A stretch of 29,333 nucleotides of DNA from DAOVQB01 sp023128935. GTDB lineage: Bacteria > Eisenbacteria > RBG-16-71-46 > CAIMUX01 > WJJG01. Below are positions 1 to 8,059 of this stretch, piece by piece. The position numbers were made by a program, and so were the translations under genes. The stretch is taken from contig DAOVQB010000033.1 in NCBI GenBank assembly GCA_030628905.1, positions 1 to 29,333 on the forward strand. The letters are read 5' to 3'. The stretch's first letter is position 1, and every line of letters starts with the position of its first letter. A model generated the notes under the pieces. The model was not told the DNA's origin and ran no database searches. It saw only the letters and a list, made by a program, of their open reading frames with translations.

Positions 1-360
1 CCGGTTCACGGTGAAGTCGAGCTCTTCAGATGCATATGCCTGAATCGAAGAGTAGCCGAGCTCGCGGTAGAGGCGGCGCTCGTGAATCTCGCTGAACCAG
101 AGAAAGACGCTTCTTTCTGCCTGGTGCATCGCTTCCAGGCACCGGCGCAGTCGGGCATGGACCTCCTCCGCGGGCAGGCGACCATGAAAGCGCAAGAGTT
201 TGGTGGGAACCGGCACCGCGGGAGCAGCAGGATCGGCGGTGGCGGCTCCTGTGGCGGCACGATCGGCGGCAGGGGCAACAGGGGCAGGAACAGGGACCGC
301 AGGATCCGCGGTTTCCGCAACGCGGCCCACAGGGTTGACGACAAGAGCATATAAGGACAT
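1..360 (-). CDS. HNH endonuclease family protein, N-terminal part (runs off the left edge)
   Basis: An open frame of exactly 120 codons runs from an ATG at 358-360 to base 1 with no stop, so the gene continues beyond the window. The start is supported by GGAGG seven bases upstream. Residues 20-52 are an Ala/Pro-rich low-complexity linker. From about residue 53 the protein is ordered: LLRFHGRLPAEEVHARLRRC, then a helical stretch ending in RRLYRELGYSSIQAYASEEL. That block is typical of the N-terminal domain in multi-copy bacterial proteins that carry a C-terminal HNH nuclease domain (family knowledge). The nuclease domain is not in this fragment. A C-terminal fragment of the same kind sits at the other end of the window on the same strand. 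Function is unproven; such genes are often abundant and mobile-like. Confidence 0.72.
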   Translation of the reverse strand, partial: MSLYALVVNPVGRVAETADPAVPVPAPVAPAADRAATGAATADPAAPAVPVPTKLLRFHGRLPAEEVHARLRRCLEAMHQAERSVFLWFSEIHERRLYRELGYSSIQAYASEELDFTVNR

Positions 361-485
361 ATACAGACCTCCGAGGAGATAAAGCAAAACGGATGAAACA
401 AGATGCTACGACTAGTTGGTTAGGTGCGCAGAACTACTGAAACCTAGCATAAACACTGGCGAAAAGCAAGGATTATGTACAAGTA

Positions 486-641
486 TATTCGGATTTCACG
501 GCGATTTGTTGCAGCGGATTCGAATATCACGGAGGTTTGTTGCAGGCGATATGTTTCAGTGTATTCGAATATCACGGCGATATGTTTCAGTGGATTTGAA
601 TCCCACAGGGACATGTTTCAGTGGATTGGAATTTCACAGGG
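486..641. repeat. 31-bp tandem repeats, four full units plus partials
   Basis: Units of 31 bp start at 486, 517, 562 and 593, with a 14-base partial at 548-561 and a truncated unit at 624-641. The core is TTCGAATATCACGGCGATAT followed by GTTTCAGTG. Copies diverge by several bases. The array fills the middle of the 361-747 gap, in which no gene is visible. Several short direct repeats beside each other are typical of IS21-family element ends, but no transposase is present, so that origin is only a guess. Confidence 0.8.
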
Positions 642-691
642 CCGGCAACAGATGGGCCTCACCTAAACAACCGCGCCACACCTCGACTCTA

Positions 692-735
692 CATAATCCT
701 CGGCGCAAACCGTTATTGCTCGCGCGAGGATTATG
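692..735. repeat. Long inverted repeat just beyond the 3' end of glyQS
   Basis: CATAATCCTCG at 692-702 is exactly mirrored by CGAGGATTATG at 725-735, an 11-bp stem around a 22-base loop. It starts 13 bases beyond the glyQS stop (reading the minus strand). A hairpin here could end or protect the glyQS transcript, but neither strand has a T-run after the stem, so it is not a standard intrinsic terminator. Confidence 0.6.
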
Positions 736-747
736 GCCGCATCAGGG

Positions 748-2097
748 TTAGGATCCCTCGATGAGTTCCGCTAGGCGCTGCCGCAGAAAGTCGATTCCGC
801 AGCGCTCCTGCTCCAGCGTGTCCCGGTGACGGATCGTGACAGTCTGGTCCTCGATGGTCTGGCCATCGACTGTGATGCAGAAGGGTGTGCCAATCTCATC
901 CTGTCGCGCATAGCGGCGTCCGATACTGCCTCCGGCGTCATAGAGGATGTCGAAATGCGGCCTTAGGTTGGCTTCAATCTTCTCGGCGATCTCAGGCATG
1001 CCATCCTTCTTGACGAGCGGGAAGATGGCTGCCTTGATGGGCGCGAGCTTGGGATGGAATCCGAGGAAGACCCGCAGGCTTCCCTTGATCTCCTCCTCGC
1101 GATAGCCGTTGATCAAAGTGGTCAGTAGTGTCCGGTCACATCCGGCGGAGGTTTCGATGATATACGGCAGGTATCGCTCGCGCGTCTCCTCGTCGAAATA
1201 CTCCTGCTTCTTCCCGGAGCACTCTTGATGGCGCTTGAGATCGAAGTCGGTGCGGTTGTGAATTCCCTCTAGTTCGTGCCAGGGGTCAGAGCCGAATCCG
1301 AACTCGTACTCGATATCGAAAGCAGCCTTTGCATAGTGGGCGAGCTCGTTGGGGCCATGTTCGTGGAATCGCAGCCTCTTGGGATCGATTCCGAGCGAGA
1401 GGTACCAGTTCATGCGCTCCTGTTTCCAGAAATCGAACCACTTCTGATCTTCTTCTGGCCTGATGAAGAACTGCATCTCCATCTGTTCGAACTCGCGCGT
1501 GCGGAAGATGAAGTTCCCGGGCGTGATTTCATTGCGAAAGGCCTTGCCGATCTGGGCGATTCCGAATGGCAGCTTCTTGCGGGACGATATGCGCACGTTC
1601 TCGAAGTTGACGTAGATCCCCTGCGCGGTCTCCGGGCGGAGGTAGACCACACTGGTAGCATCCTCAAGCGGGCCCATGAAGGTCTTGAACATGAGGTTGA
1701 ACATCCGCGGTTCTGTGAAGGTGCCCAATTTACCGCACTTGGGGCAGGGGGTTTTGGGGTCGGACGGATCGAAGTCTAGATCGTCTGCCCGGAAGCGAGT
1801 CTTGCATTCCCTGCAATCGACGAGCGGATCCGTGAACTCAGAAATATGGCCGGAGGCCTCCCACACCTTGGGACTCATCAAGATGGCCGCATCCAACGGG
1901 ACGACATCAGCGCGCAGGCGAGTCATCGTGCTAAGCCACTGGGCCTTGATGTTGTTTTTCAAGAGGGTACCCATGGGTCCGTAGTCCCAGCAGGCATTGA
2001 TGCCGCCATAGATATCGGAGCTTGGGAAAATGAAACCGCGTCTCTTGCAGAGAGAGGTGAGCTTGTCCATGATATTTTTCACGGGTTCGTTCCTCAT
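748..2097 (-). CDS. glyQS: Glycine--tRNA ligase, dimeric single-chain type
   Basis: A class II aminoacyl-tRNA synthetase that charges tRNA-Gly in the cytoplasm. Its 449 residues match the alpha2-type bacterial/archaeal enzyme rather than the alpha2beta2 type. The N-terminus has the diagnostic KRRGFIFPSSDIYGG and DYGPMG blocks. A zinc-binding pair follows (CREC and CPKCGK), then LRPETAQGIYVNF, motif 2 (FRNEITPGNFIFRTREFEQM) and the motif 3 region SAGCDRTLLTTL. The C-terminal anticodon-binding domain begins near PKLAPIKAAIFPLV and contains GSIGRRYARQDEIGTPFCI. The usual motif 3 form is SAGVDR, so Cys replaces Val here, a mild change. Two starts are possible, ATG at 2097 and ATG at 2070 (MDKLTSL); neither has a strong ribosome-binding site. 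It is divergent from the IMPase gene. Confidence 0.96.
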   Translation of the reverse strand: MRNEPVKNIMDKLTSLCKRRGFIFPSSDIYGGINACWDYGPMGTLLKNNIKAQWLSTMTRLRADVVPLDAAILMSPKVWEASGHISEFTDPLVDCRECKTRFRADDLDFDPSDPKTPCPKCGKLGTFTEPRMFNLMFKTFMGPLEDATSVVYLRPETAQGIYVNFENVRISSRKKLPFGIAQIGKAFRNEITPGNFIFRTREFEQMEMQFFIRPEEDQKWFDFWKQERMNWYLSLGIDPKRLRFHEHGPNELAHYAKAAFDIEYEFGFGSDPWHELEGIHNRTDFDLKRHQECSGKKQEYFDEETRERYLPYIIETSAGCDRTLLTTLINGYREEEIKGSLRVFLGFHPKLAPIKAAIFPLVKKDGMPEIAEKIEANLRPHFDILYDAGGSIGRRYARQDEIGTPFCITVDGQTIEDQTVTIRHRDTLEQERCGIDFLRQRLAELIEGS

Positions 2098-2129
2098 GCC
2101 ATTACCGAGTCAGTCATGGTCTTGATGTT

Positions 2130-2196
2130 GCCGCGCCTCGTCCTCGACGGTGCGGTCCTCGCCGAAAACGGGAAGTTATTCTTGCGCGAGCCCTTA
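2130..2196. repeat. Half copy of a dispersed repeat (second copy at 17023-17089)
   Basis: This 67-base block is identical to 17023-17089 at all but three positions. It contains the right arm (CGAAAACGGGAAGTTATTCT) of the inverted-repeat element described at 16929-17086; the left arm is absent here. It lies in the 207-base divergent gap between glyQS and the IMPase gene. Confidence 0.85.
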
Positions 2197-2304
2197 TTTG
2201 CCGAGTGCGCGACTGGCGCCAGGCCAGAGCCTTCCTTCAATCGAGGATGCAACGTACACTTAGCTTCATCGGTGGATCAAGGCGCTTTTCAAAGGGGGGG
2301 GCAG

Positions 2305-3192
2305 GTGCTTGAGTTTGCGAAAGCCATCGCACGGCAAGCTGGCGAGCGGCTCATGAAGGTCTATGGGAGCCCCGAGGGGAGCCAAGTTGATTTCAAGGGG
2401 CGCCGCGATATGGTCACTGAGGCCGATCGCGCCGCCGAGATGTTTCTGGCCGGGGAGATCTCGGAGCGGTTTCCTACGGATGCCATTCTGGCAGAGGAGT
2501 CCATCCGCAAGGACGGGTCCAGTGGCCGGGTGTGGATCCTGGACCCCCTGGACGGCACCACGAACTTTGTCCATGGCCATCCCATGTTCTGCGTCAGTGT
2601 TGCCCTGGCCGAGGGCTATGCGGGGCTCCCGCGAGCCAACACGGAGACCCTCGATGATGGGGCCTCTGGCTTTTTCAGATCCGGCAATGAACCCCGCTTG
2701 CTTGTAGGAGTCGTGTGTGCCCCAGTATTCGGGGAACTCTATTGGGCCGAGCGAGGTGGCGGGGCCTGGCTGAACGGGCGCAAGTTGCGCGTTTCCTCTG
2801 AGCAAGAGTTGGATCGGTGCCTTGTGGCGACAGGATTTGCATACCGCCGCAACGAGCTTTCCAACAACAACCTCGGCAACTTCAACCGGTTGGTGCTACA
2901 GGCGCAAGGGGTTCGCCGCGGGGGGGCGGCGGCACTGGATCTCTGTTTTGTTGCGGCGGGGCGATTTGATGCGTTCTGGGAACTCTATCTGAAACCCTGG
3001 GATGTGGCGGCCGGCATGCTCTTGGTATCGGAAGCCCAGGGGCGGGTTACGGGATTGGCCGAGGAAAGCCGGGCACTCGAGGGAGTAGAGATCGTGGCGT
3101 CCAATGGGGCCGTTCACGAACAGATCCGGTGCTTGCTGGAAGGTCCAGATCCAGCTTGGGCGGAAAGCGAGCGAGCAAGGGTACTACCGTAG
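2305..3192 (+). CDS. Inositol monophosphatase family protein (SuhB-like)
   Basis: A metal-dependent phosphatase of the IMPase fold; members hydrolyse inositol phosphates, PAP or related sugar phosphates, and the exact substrate cannot be read here. From the GTG at 2305 the product is 295 residues. Its N-terminal helix is typical of the family (LEFAKAIARQAGERLMKV), and the G-rich run just upstream can serve as ribosome-binding site. Metal and catalytic residues are visible in ILAEES, WILDPLDGTTNFVHG and the C-terminal WDVAAGMLLVSEAQGRV. An extra stretch of about 25 residues (GLPRANTETLDDGASGFFRS and on) interrupts the strand before LLVGVVCAPVFGELYWAERG and makes the protein longer than the usual 260-270. 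The frame is open upstream to 1846, but that part is antisense to glyQS and crosses a dispersed repeat, so I exclude it. Confidence 0.9.
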   Translation: MLEFAKAIARQAGERLMKVYGSPEGSQVDFKGRRDMVTEADRAAEMFLAGEISERFPTDAILAEESIRKDGSSGRVWILDPLDGTTNFVHGHPMFCVSVALAEGYAGLPRANTETLDDGASGFFRSGNEPRLLVGVVCAPVFGELYWAERGGGAWLNGRKLRVSSEQELDRCLVATGFAYRRNELSNNNLGNFNRLVLQAQGVRRGGAAALDLCFVAAGRFDAFWELYLKPWDVAAGMLLVSEAQGRVTGLAEESRALEGVEIVASNGAVHEQIRCLLEGPDPAWAESERARVLP

Positions 3193-3475
3193 TCCGCGGA
3201 AAGTCCATTCCGAGGCAGCACGATGGGTTCGGCAACAGATCGAGGTGGCGTGCGCTTGTTCTGTAGCAGAGAAGGAGCCTGTCAAAGTCGCCTCGACGTC
3301 AAGCTCCTGGTAGGACAGCAACGATTCTAATGGTTGGGCGCACACCGGAATGACCATATCACAGCGGGGGATTTGCCTGATTACAGAGAGTTATGGCCTT
3401 TTGGCGGAGTACGGGCCCCCTACAGATGATTCAACTTGGTTTATGTAAAATTTACGATTTCGTACCAAAATAGTC

Positions 3476-3504
3476 TTGACCGCGAAGTCCGAAAATAGTA
3501 CGTT
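3476..3504 (+). promoter_or_regulatory. Candidate promoter for the secreted-protein island
   Basis: TTGACC at 3476-3481 is followed after 17 bases by TACGTT at 3499-3504, a good -35 with a weak -10. The octamer AAAATAGT occurs at 3467-3474 and again at 3492-3499, flanking the -35 box 25 bases apart, which could be a direct-repeat operator. The gap 3193-3674 otherwise shows only AT-richer sequence and no supportable gene. Confidence 0.4.
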
Positions 3505-3674
3505 GCCCTGAAAGGAACGTATAGCAATTGCGTTTCTGCACAGGATTCAGTAAGGGGGATCTGGCGCAATGTCCTGCGGTTCTGCTAAATACACATCCCA
3601 CGTTCCTTCTTGCTCAGGTGCATAGGTTTCTGTGCACTAGGTCCAGGATGGTTCCCGCCACATGGAGGAAGCAC

Positions 3675-4580
3675 ATGCTCAGATGCCTTTTTCTCTTGTC
3701 TATGACGGCCCTGGGAGCTGGATGGGCACATGCCGATCCGACCAACCTCAGAGGTGGAGTATTCATCTCACACTGCGCACCGGGGCTCTCATACACTACG
3801 CCCTCGCCACCCCAGGGTTGGTGCGAGCACTACCTTGACAACTTCGCCATCAGCGATTGTGAGGACCAGCTCAACCGCATCGATGGCTGGGATGATGTCG
3901 TTTGGTTTGTCTTGGTTGCATGGGGGGAAGACAAGGTGTTTTCGGGAGTTGAGGTCGGCTTCAAGCGCTATCCGAGCGACACTTTCGAGTTCACCGACCA
4001 CGGGCCCTGCTTTCGGTACACGGGACTCGAGCTCCCAACAAGCGGGTGGCCGGGCCCTGGGGAAGGAACTGCAATTGTTGCGGGGAGGTCCTGGATAGGC
4101 AACTTCGTGCCTGTCTACTACTTCACAGGATACGCCTACGGAACAGGTGTTCTGCAGCTTGGTGCGAATCCGCACACGGGGTTCGGCGGGATGGCAAACA
4201 GCGGGATTCAAGTGCAAGTCTGGGCGGCAGATGCGTTCGGGGGTGTGGGGTGCCACACAGATGGAGTCTATGCCTGCCCGAAATCCGCTTTGACTGGACT
4301 CGGTGGCGGGGACCTGCGACAGGGCGACGACGATAGAGAGGCTGGCGGTTTCCAGTCTCTCCTGAGAGACGTCCTCTCGGACAACCCGCCCAAGGAGGCA
4401 GCGCCGACGCTCATCCCCTGCTACTTGAATGGCGAATGCATTTTCCTGCCGCCTTCAGAGTGCCTTGCTGAAAACGGAGAACCCCTATCTGAGTCGATGG
4501 GCTGCGCCCCGCATTCTGGTTGCAGTGGAGATTCTCTCGAAGCAGCCAGCTGGGGTGCCATCAAGTCGATGTTCCGGTAG
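3675..4580 (+). CDS. Secreted protein of unknown function with C-terminal Cys-patterned motif
   Basis: I choose ATG 3675 over the longer frame from 3528 because GGAGG lies six bases upstream and a clean signal peptide follows (MLRCLFLLSMTALGAGWAHA, cleavage about residue 20). The product is 301 residues. The body (NLRGGVFISHCAPGLSYTTP, then DDVVWFVLVAWGEDKVFSGV and SGIQVQVWAADAFGG) is rich in Trp, Gly and Cys and looks like a beta-rich exported domain; I do not recognise a named family. Near residues 249-286 comes CYLNGECIFLPPSECLAENG with further Cys. This resembles the C-x-DGSC-(x)n-EC-x-GG module found at the end of exported proteins in planctomycetes and Eisenbacteria-like bacteria. The last residues SWGAIKSMFR also look like a recurring terminal motif. 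It is the first gene of the secreted island. Confidence 0.75.
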   Translation: MLRCLFLLSMTALGAGWAHADPTNLRGGVFISHCAPGLSYTTPSPPQGWCEHYLDNFAISDCEDQLNRIDGWDDVVWFVLVAWGEDKVFSGVEVGFKRYPSDTFEFTDHGPCFRYTGLELPTSGWPGPGEGTAIVAGRSWIGNFVPVYYFTGYAYGTGVLQLGANPHTGFGGMANSGIQVQVWAADAFGGVGCHTDGVYACPKSALTGLGGGDLRQGDDDREAGGFQSLLRDVLSDNPPKEAAPTLIPCYLNGECIFLPPSECLAENGEPLSESMGCAPHSGCSGDSLEAASWGAIKSMFR

Positions 4581-4739
4581 AAGAGGCAATACCCGTCACG
4601 ATGACAACAGGCAGTTTGTTGGTCAGCTAGCCAAGGACGGGAACGGCTGGTGACCGTGGCCGCCAAGTTTGGAGTGTGAGGAACGATCAAGGTTGCAACT
4701 GGCGATTCCGAGGACACCAAGCAAAGGAGGGATTGCATT

Positions 4740-5303
4740 ATGAGACAGAAGAAAAGGGGCATCCGGTCAGGATTGGCTGCAATTGTCGTGCTGGGAATGC
4801 TCTGTATACCCGGTGGGTATGCAATGGCTGGTGATATCGTCCATCCTGGAATAGAGCTTCTCGCAGCAGATGATAGTGGGGTCAAGGTTCGGCTTCTCTA
4901 CCTTCGAGCAACAGATGTACCTGAGGAGTCTCAGCTGGCTAGTCTCAGCGTTGCAGACTATTACTCGGATGGCGCAGGTCCTCTGACCCGACACAGCGGA
5001 CTCATGGAACCTCGGGACTATGCCGGGGGTCGCACTGCGGAGTTCCTGAGTTTTCCCGCATTCACGTCCGAATATAACCCTGATGACGAGGACTTCTTGA
5101 GCGTTCGTTTCACTGTACGGGTTTTCCCAAACGTGCAGGCTGCTGTGGATTTCTACGAGAGAAGTAGCTTATGGGGAGCGCCAATAGTGCCGGTGGATGA
5201 CCCGCCGGTTCAACAGCCAGACCCGTGCATCAGATATGCCAGCCAGTGCCCTAGTTGCAGTGAGGGGTGCACGTGGACCTGCCTCAAATGCATATATCAG
5301 TAG
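4740..5303 (+). CDS. Small exported protein with Cys-rich C-terminus, unknown function
   Basis: A 187-residue protein starting at ATG 4740 behind a strong AGGAGG. It has a positively charged N-terminus (MRQKKRG) and a hydrophobic core ending IPGGYAMA, a signal peptide with cleavage near residue 30. The middle is acidic and beta-prone with no motif I recognise (GIELLAADDSGVKVRLLYLR, then SVRFTVRVFPNVQAAVDFYE). After a Pro-rich hinge (VDDPPVQQPDP) the last 25 residues carry six Cys: CIRYASQCPSC then SEGCTWTCLKCIYQ. That tail could be a disulfide-bonded or metal-binding knob, or a cleaved peptide. The next gene starts 28 bases downstream and is followed by two more with similarly small gaps, so it is probably co-transcribed with the C25-like and NlpC/P60-like genes. 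Confidence 0.72.
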   Translation: MRQKKRGIRSGLAAIVVLGMLCIPGGYAMAGDIVHPGIELLAADDSGVKVRLLYLRATDVPEESQLASLSVADYYSDGAGPLTRHSGLMEPRDYAGGRTAEFLSFPAFTSEYNPDDEDFLSVRFTVRVFPNVQAAVDFYERSSLWGAPIVPVDDPPVQQPDPCIRYASQCPSCSEGCTWTCLKCIYQ

Positions 5304-5331
5304 CCTGGATTCCCACTTGAGGGGGTGAGCA

Positions 5332-6888
5332 ATGGCCAAAGATTCGTCAAGGCATTTGACCTTCGTAGCGATTATCCTTCTCTGCGCGCTACTTGGCGGC
5401 GCCTCGTCTGTCGCGGCCGAGAACCGTTCCATCATCCTCGCGAGCCCGGCCTATCTCGAGGCGGCCGAAATCATAGCTGAGGCGCACGTCCTCCGCGAAT
5501 GGTCACCCACCATCCTGGTTGATGACTGGTCGTCTAGGTCAGTCGACGAGATCCGTGGCACGATCGCGCAGCAATTGAGTGGTGGCTTTGGGAAGAGACT
5601 TGCCCTCGGGATCGGAACCTGGGATAGAAACTGGGAATTCGGTGGTGTCCCTGAGATGGAAGAATACGCCGTCTTCCCGGCCGCGTATGGGAGCTGCGCG
5701 CTCGGAAACTCGCCAGGGTATCTGGACGAGTGGCCTGTCTATGCGTATGTGAACGAGGACACATTCCGTGTGTCGCTTCCGCTAGGCCGCCAAAGCATCT
5801 GGTGCCGGCTTCCGGTCTGGACGCCGGAGCAGGCAATGGACTATGCACTTAAGGACCTTGCCCAGGCAGAGCTTGCCTATGACCCAGTCCACGACCACCG
5901 GGTTCCGTGGTTCATCTATAACGAGGAGTACGAGAGGAACGCCGTTGCAGATGTAGATTCTCTAACCCAGTTGCTCCTTGACTCTCAGTGGCTTCCAGGA
6001 GCGCCGTGGGAATTCGTTGCCCGGAGAGCGTCCGAGATCACAGGTGGACCGGATGAGAGAGAGCAGCTTGTGGTGGACGAACTGAATTTCGGAGTGCAGC
6101 TCGCTTTTTTTGGGCTGTCGACGAGTAGCAGCCCTTGGCACCTCACGCGGTGGACGGTTCATAACTGGATAAACGTGTTCGACCTTGAGCGTTTGTCCGA
6201 ACAGCCAGCGGGCTACTTCCCCGTGCTCCTTGTGCCGTCATGCGATGTCAGCCGTTTCGATACCTGGCACATCTATTGGCAACCTGGCGTCGTCTTTGAT
6301 GACCAGGCAATCACCTCGAAGCTGCTGTTGGCACCGGATGCGGGAGTCCTAGCGATCGTAGGGCCTACTACAAACACAACGCAAATCAGCAACTACTATG
6401 CTGCAGACGCCATCTTGCGGGCGATTTTTCAGATTGGCACGGAATGTATCGGCGAAGCAGTTCAGAGAGCACGGCGGTACTTGGAGATCTTCTATTCTGG
6501 AGATGGAGAGTGGTCACTTATTGACCAGTCAACCAAGAACATAACGATCCTGGGTGATGGGACCATTGAACTCAGAGGGCTACCGGACGGCAGCGTTGTA
6601 GATGAGCGCCTGGTGTACGATGTGTTACCTTGGGTGTTTCTCATGCCGACTGGCCTAGGGACTGGACGGCTGCAATTCTGGATTCCGAAGGGGGAAGTTG
6701 CCGAGATTGACGTAGTCGATGTTACTGGGAGGCTTGTCTGGAGTACAGCTGTTCGCGGAACAGGCGACATAGAAACGGTGTGCGTGCAAGGTGGGCAAGG
6801 GCGACTCGCAAGCGGTATCTACTCGGCAAGACTCACGCTGCCAGGAGCGGGCACGTGCGTGGATACGAGAGTTGTGATACTGCGATGA
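5332..6888 (+). CDS. Gingipain-like (peptidase C25 fold) secreted protein, probable pseudo-protease, with C-terminal Ig-like tail
   Basis: The 518-residue product has a signal peptide (about residues 1-29, ending GGASSVAA) and a GGGGGTGAG ribosome-binding region. C25 hallmarks in order are WPVYAYVNEDTFRVSLPLGR followed by LPVWTPEQAMDYALKDLAQAE, matching the 'sD..Y..lDgD...D..vGRlPv.t..e....v.K....E' block of gingipains. Then come FFGLSTSSSPW at the place of the gingipain YTGHGSxTxW motif and VPSCDVSRFDTW at the place of ACVNGDF. The nucleophile Cys is kept (Cys304), but the catalytic His position reads Leu (Gly261-Leu262-Ser263), so hydrolytic activity is doubtful. The C-terminus (VAEIDVVDVTGRLVW to SGIYSARL to VVILR) is the FlgD/T9SS-type Ig-like tail used for export or surface attachment. 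No propeptide boundary is clear. Confidence 0.72.
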   Translation: MAKDSSRHLTFVAIILLCALLGGASSVAAENRSIILASPAYLEAAEIIAEAHVLREWSPTILVDDWSSRSVDEIRGTIAQQLSGGFGKRLALGIGTWDRNWEFGGVPEMEEYAVFPAAYGSCALGNSPGYLDEWPVYAYVNEDTFRVSLPLGRQSIWCRLPVWTPEQAMDYALKDLAQAELAYDPVHDHRVPWFIYNEEYERNAVADVDSLTQLLLDSQWLPGAPWEFVARRASEITGGPDEREQLVVDELNFGVQLAFFGLSTSSSPWHLTRWTVHNWINVFDLERLSEQPAGYFPVLLVPSCDVSRFDTWHIYWQPGVVFDDQAITSKLLLAPDAGVLAIVGPTTNTTQISNYYAADAILRAIFQIGTECIGEAVQRARRYLEIFYSGDGEWSLIDQSTKNITILGDGTIELRGLPDGSVVDERLVYDVLPWVFLMPTGLGTGRLQFWIPKGEVAEIDVVDVTGRLVWSTAVRGTGDIETVCVQGGQGRLASGIYSARLTLPGAGTCVDTRVVILR

Positions 6889-6935
6889 AAGACCAACTCC
6901 TGGCAAGTGAAGGATGCAGCCGTGTGGAGGTGGGC

Positions 6936-8030
6936 ATGAACTGTCTTGCGGAAGGGCGGGGCGTGGGATTGGTGGTTCAACGCGTCCTGATAGGGTTCTT
7001 GATTACTGTCTTCCTGGGGGCGGCCTCCAGCGTCGCACACGCGTCATGTGACGCAGTGCTTGCCAAAGTCATTGAGGCCTGCGATGCATGGTGTGATGTA
7101 GAATGGCTCTTGTGTGAGGGTGCCGCATGCGATGCCATTGAGCAGACGGCGATACGCAACGCGATTTATGCGTCTTGCGCATCTGGCACCTGCCCTGACA
7201 GTAGCACGTGGGGGCAGATATACCAGCGTGGCATACCGCTCTTTGGGACAGCATACTGCTGGGGACGCAATGACGATCCGACTACCTTTCAGCAGAACGT
7301 CACGCAAAACGGTCTGGGGATTGGGAGTCACAGCTGCCACGACCCACCCGGAGGCATCTCCTGCACCCGGGGCGAGGTTTCTGGGATAGAGTGCAAAGGT
7401 TGGGTCTCCTTTGTGTATAAGACAGGCGCCGGTGTTGATATCACTTGGCATGGCAATACGGCTGCCGTATATGCTGACCCCGAGGCATCTGGATTCACGG
7501 TGATTGATGACTTTTGTGACATACTCCCCGGGGATGTCCTTGTCAGTGACCACCACATGGCAGTGTTCGAAATGGAATATCCAGGGGGCGATGGCGCATG
7601 GGTCTATGAGTCTGCTGCCGTCGACTACCCGCCGGGCAGCCATGAGTACATAAAGGACGGAACGATATGGTGGTACTATACGGATGATGAGCTGGCAGAA
7701 TGGAAGGCGATTCGCAAGAGAGGGATGACTGGATGTCCTGACACCGAGTTGTGCGTATTTGACCTGTTAGAGTCAGGGAAAGGACGACTCAGGGCCTCGT
7801 GGGCATTGCGTAGCGACTGCTTTCAGGCCGGAACATTCGTCTTGTCGGCCCTTGATAGTTATGGGGAGTATGTACCAGGTGTGCGAAAGGAAGTGCCAGC
7901 ACTACCGGGCCAGTTCTTCTATGACGTTGAAATGAAGTACATGCGCGGCCAGTACAGACTGGAAGTTGTATTCGCGAACAAAGGCCGGCGGGTTGTCTTG
8001 GCGGAGGACTTCGCGAGTCCGAGACCATAG
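6936..8030 (+). CDS. Secreted NlpC/P60-like cysteine peptidase-fold protein with Cys-rich N-terminal domain
   Basis: ATG 6936 is preferred because GGAGG sits five bases upstream; an alternative ATG at 6885 overlaps the previous stop. The 364-residue product has a signal peptide ending SSVAHA. A Cys-rich segment follows (SCDAVLAKVIEACDAWCDVE onward, about eight Cys). Then comes an NlpC/P60-type domain: GTAYCWGRND at the G-x-Y-x-WGG position, GIECKGWVSFVYK with the catalytic Cys at residue 153 (the family form is G-[IV]-DCSG), and ILPGDVLVSDHHMAVFEM with the His at residue 206 or 207. These residues suggest an active cell-wall endopeptidase or amidase, although D-to-E and S-to-K changes around the Cys make it atypical. 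The last 100 residues are beta-rich and unrecognised. It belongs to the 4740-8947 operon. Confidence 0.72.
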   Translation: MNCLAEGRGVGLVVQRVLIGFLITVFLGAASSVAHASCDAVLAKVIEACDAWCDVEWLLCEGAACDAIEQTAIRNAIYASCASGTCPDSSTWGQIYQRGIPLFGTAYCWGRNDDPTTFQQNVTQNGLGIGSHSCHDPPGGISCTRGEVSGIECKGWVSFVYKTGAGVDITWHGNTAAVYADPEASGFTVIDDFCDILPGDVLVSDHHMAVFEMEYPGGDGAWVYESAAVDYPPGSHEYIKDGTIWWYYTDDELAEWKAIRKRGMTGCPDTELCVFDLLESGKGRLRASWALRSDCFQAGTFVLSALDSYGEYVPGVRKEVPALPGQFFYDVEMKYMRGQYRLEVVFANKGRRVVLAEDFASPRP

Positions 8031-8059
8031 AAGCTGGGCGAACCGAAAGGAAGAGATGG

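Noticed and set aside
1846..2304. Long upstream extension of the IMPase reading frame.
   Set aside because: It is antisense to glyQS and crosses a dispersed repeat; the family N-terminus starts at about 2305.
3200..3320. GCGGAAAGTCC near the IMPase stop resembles the conserved GAGGAAAGTCC of RNase P RNA.
   Set aside because: The other conserved RNase P regions and the closing P4 strand are not found within a plausible distance.
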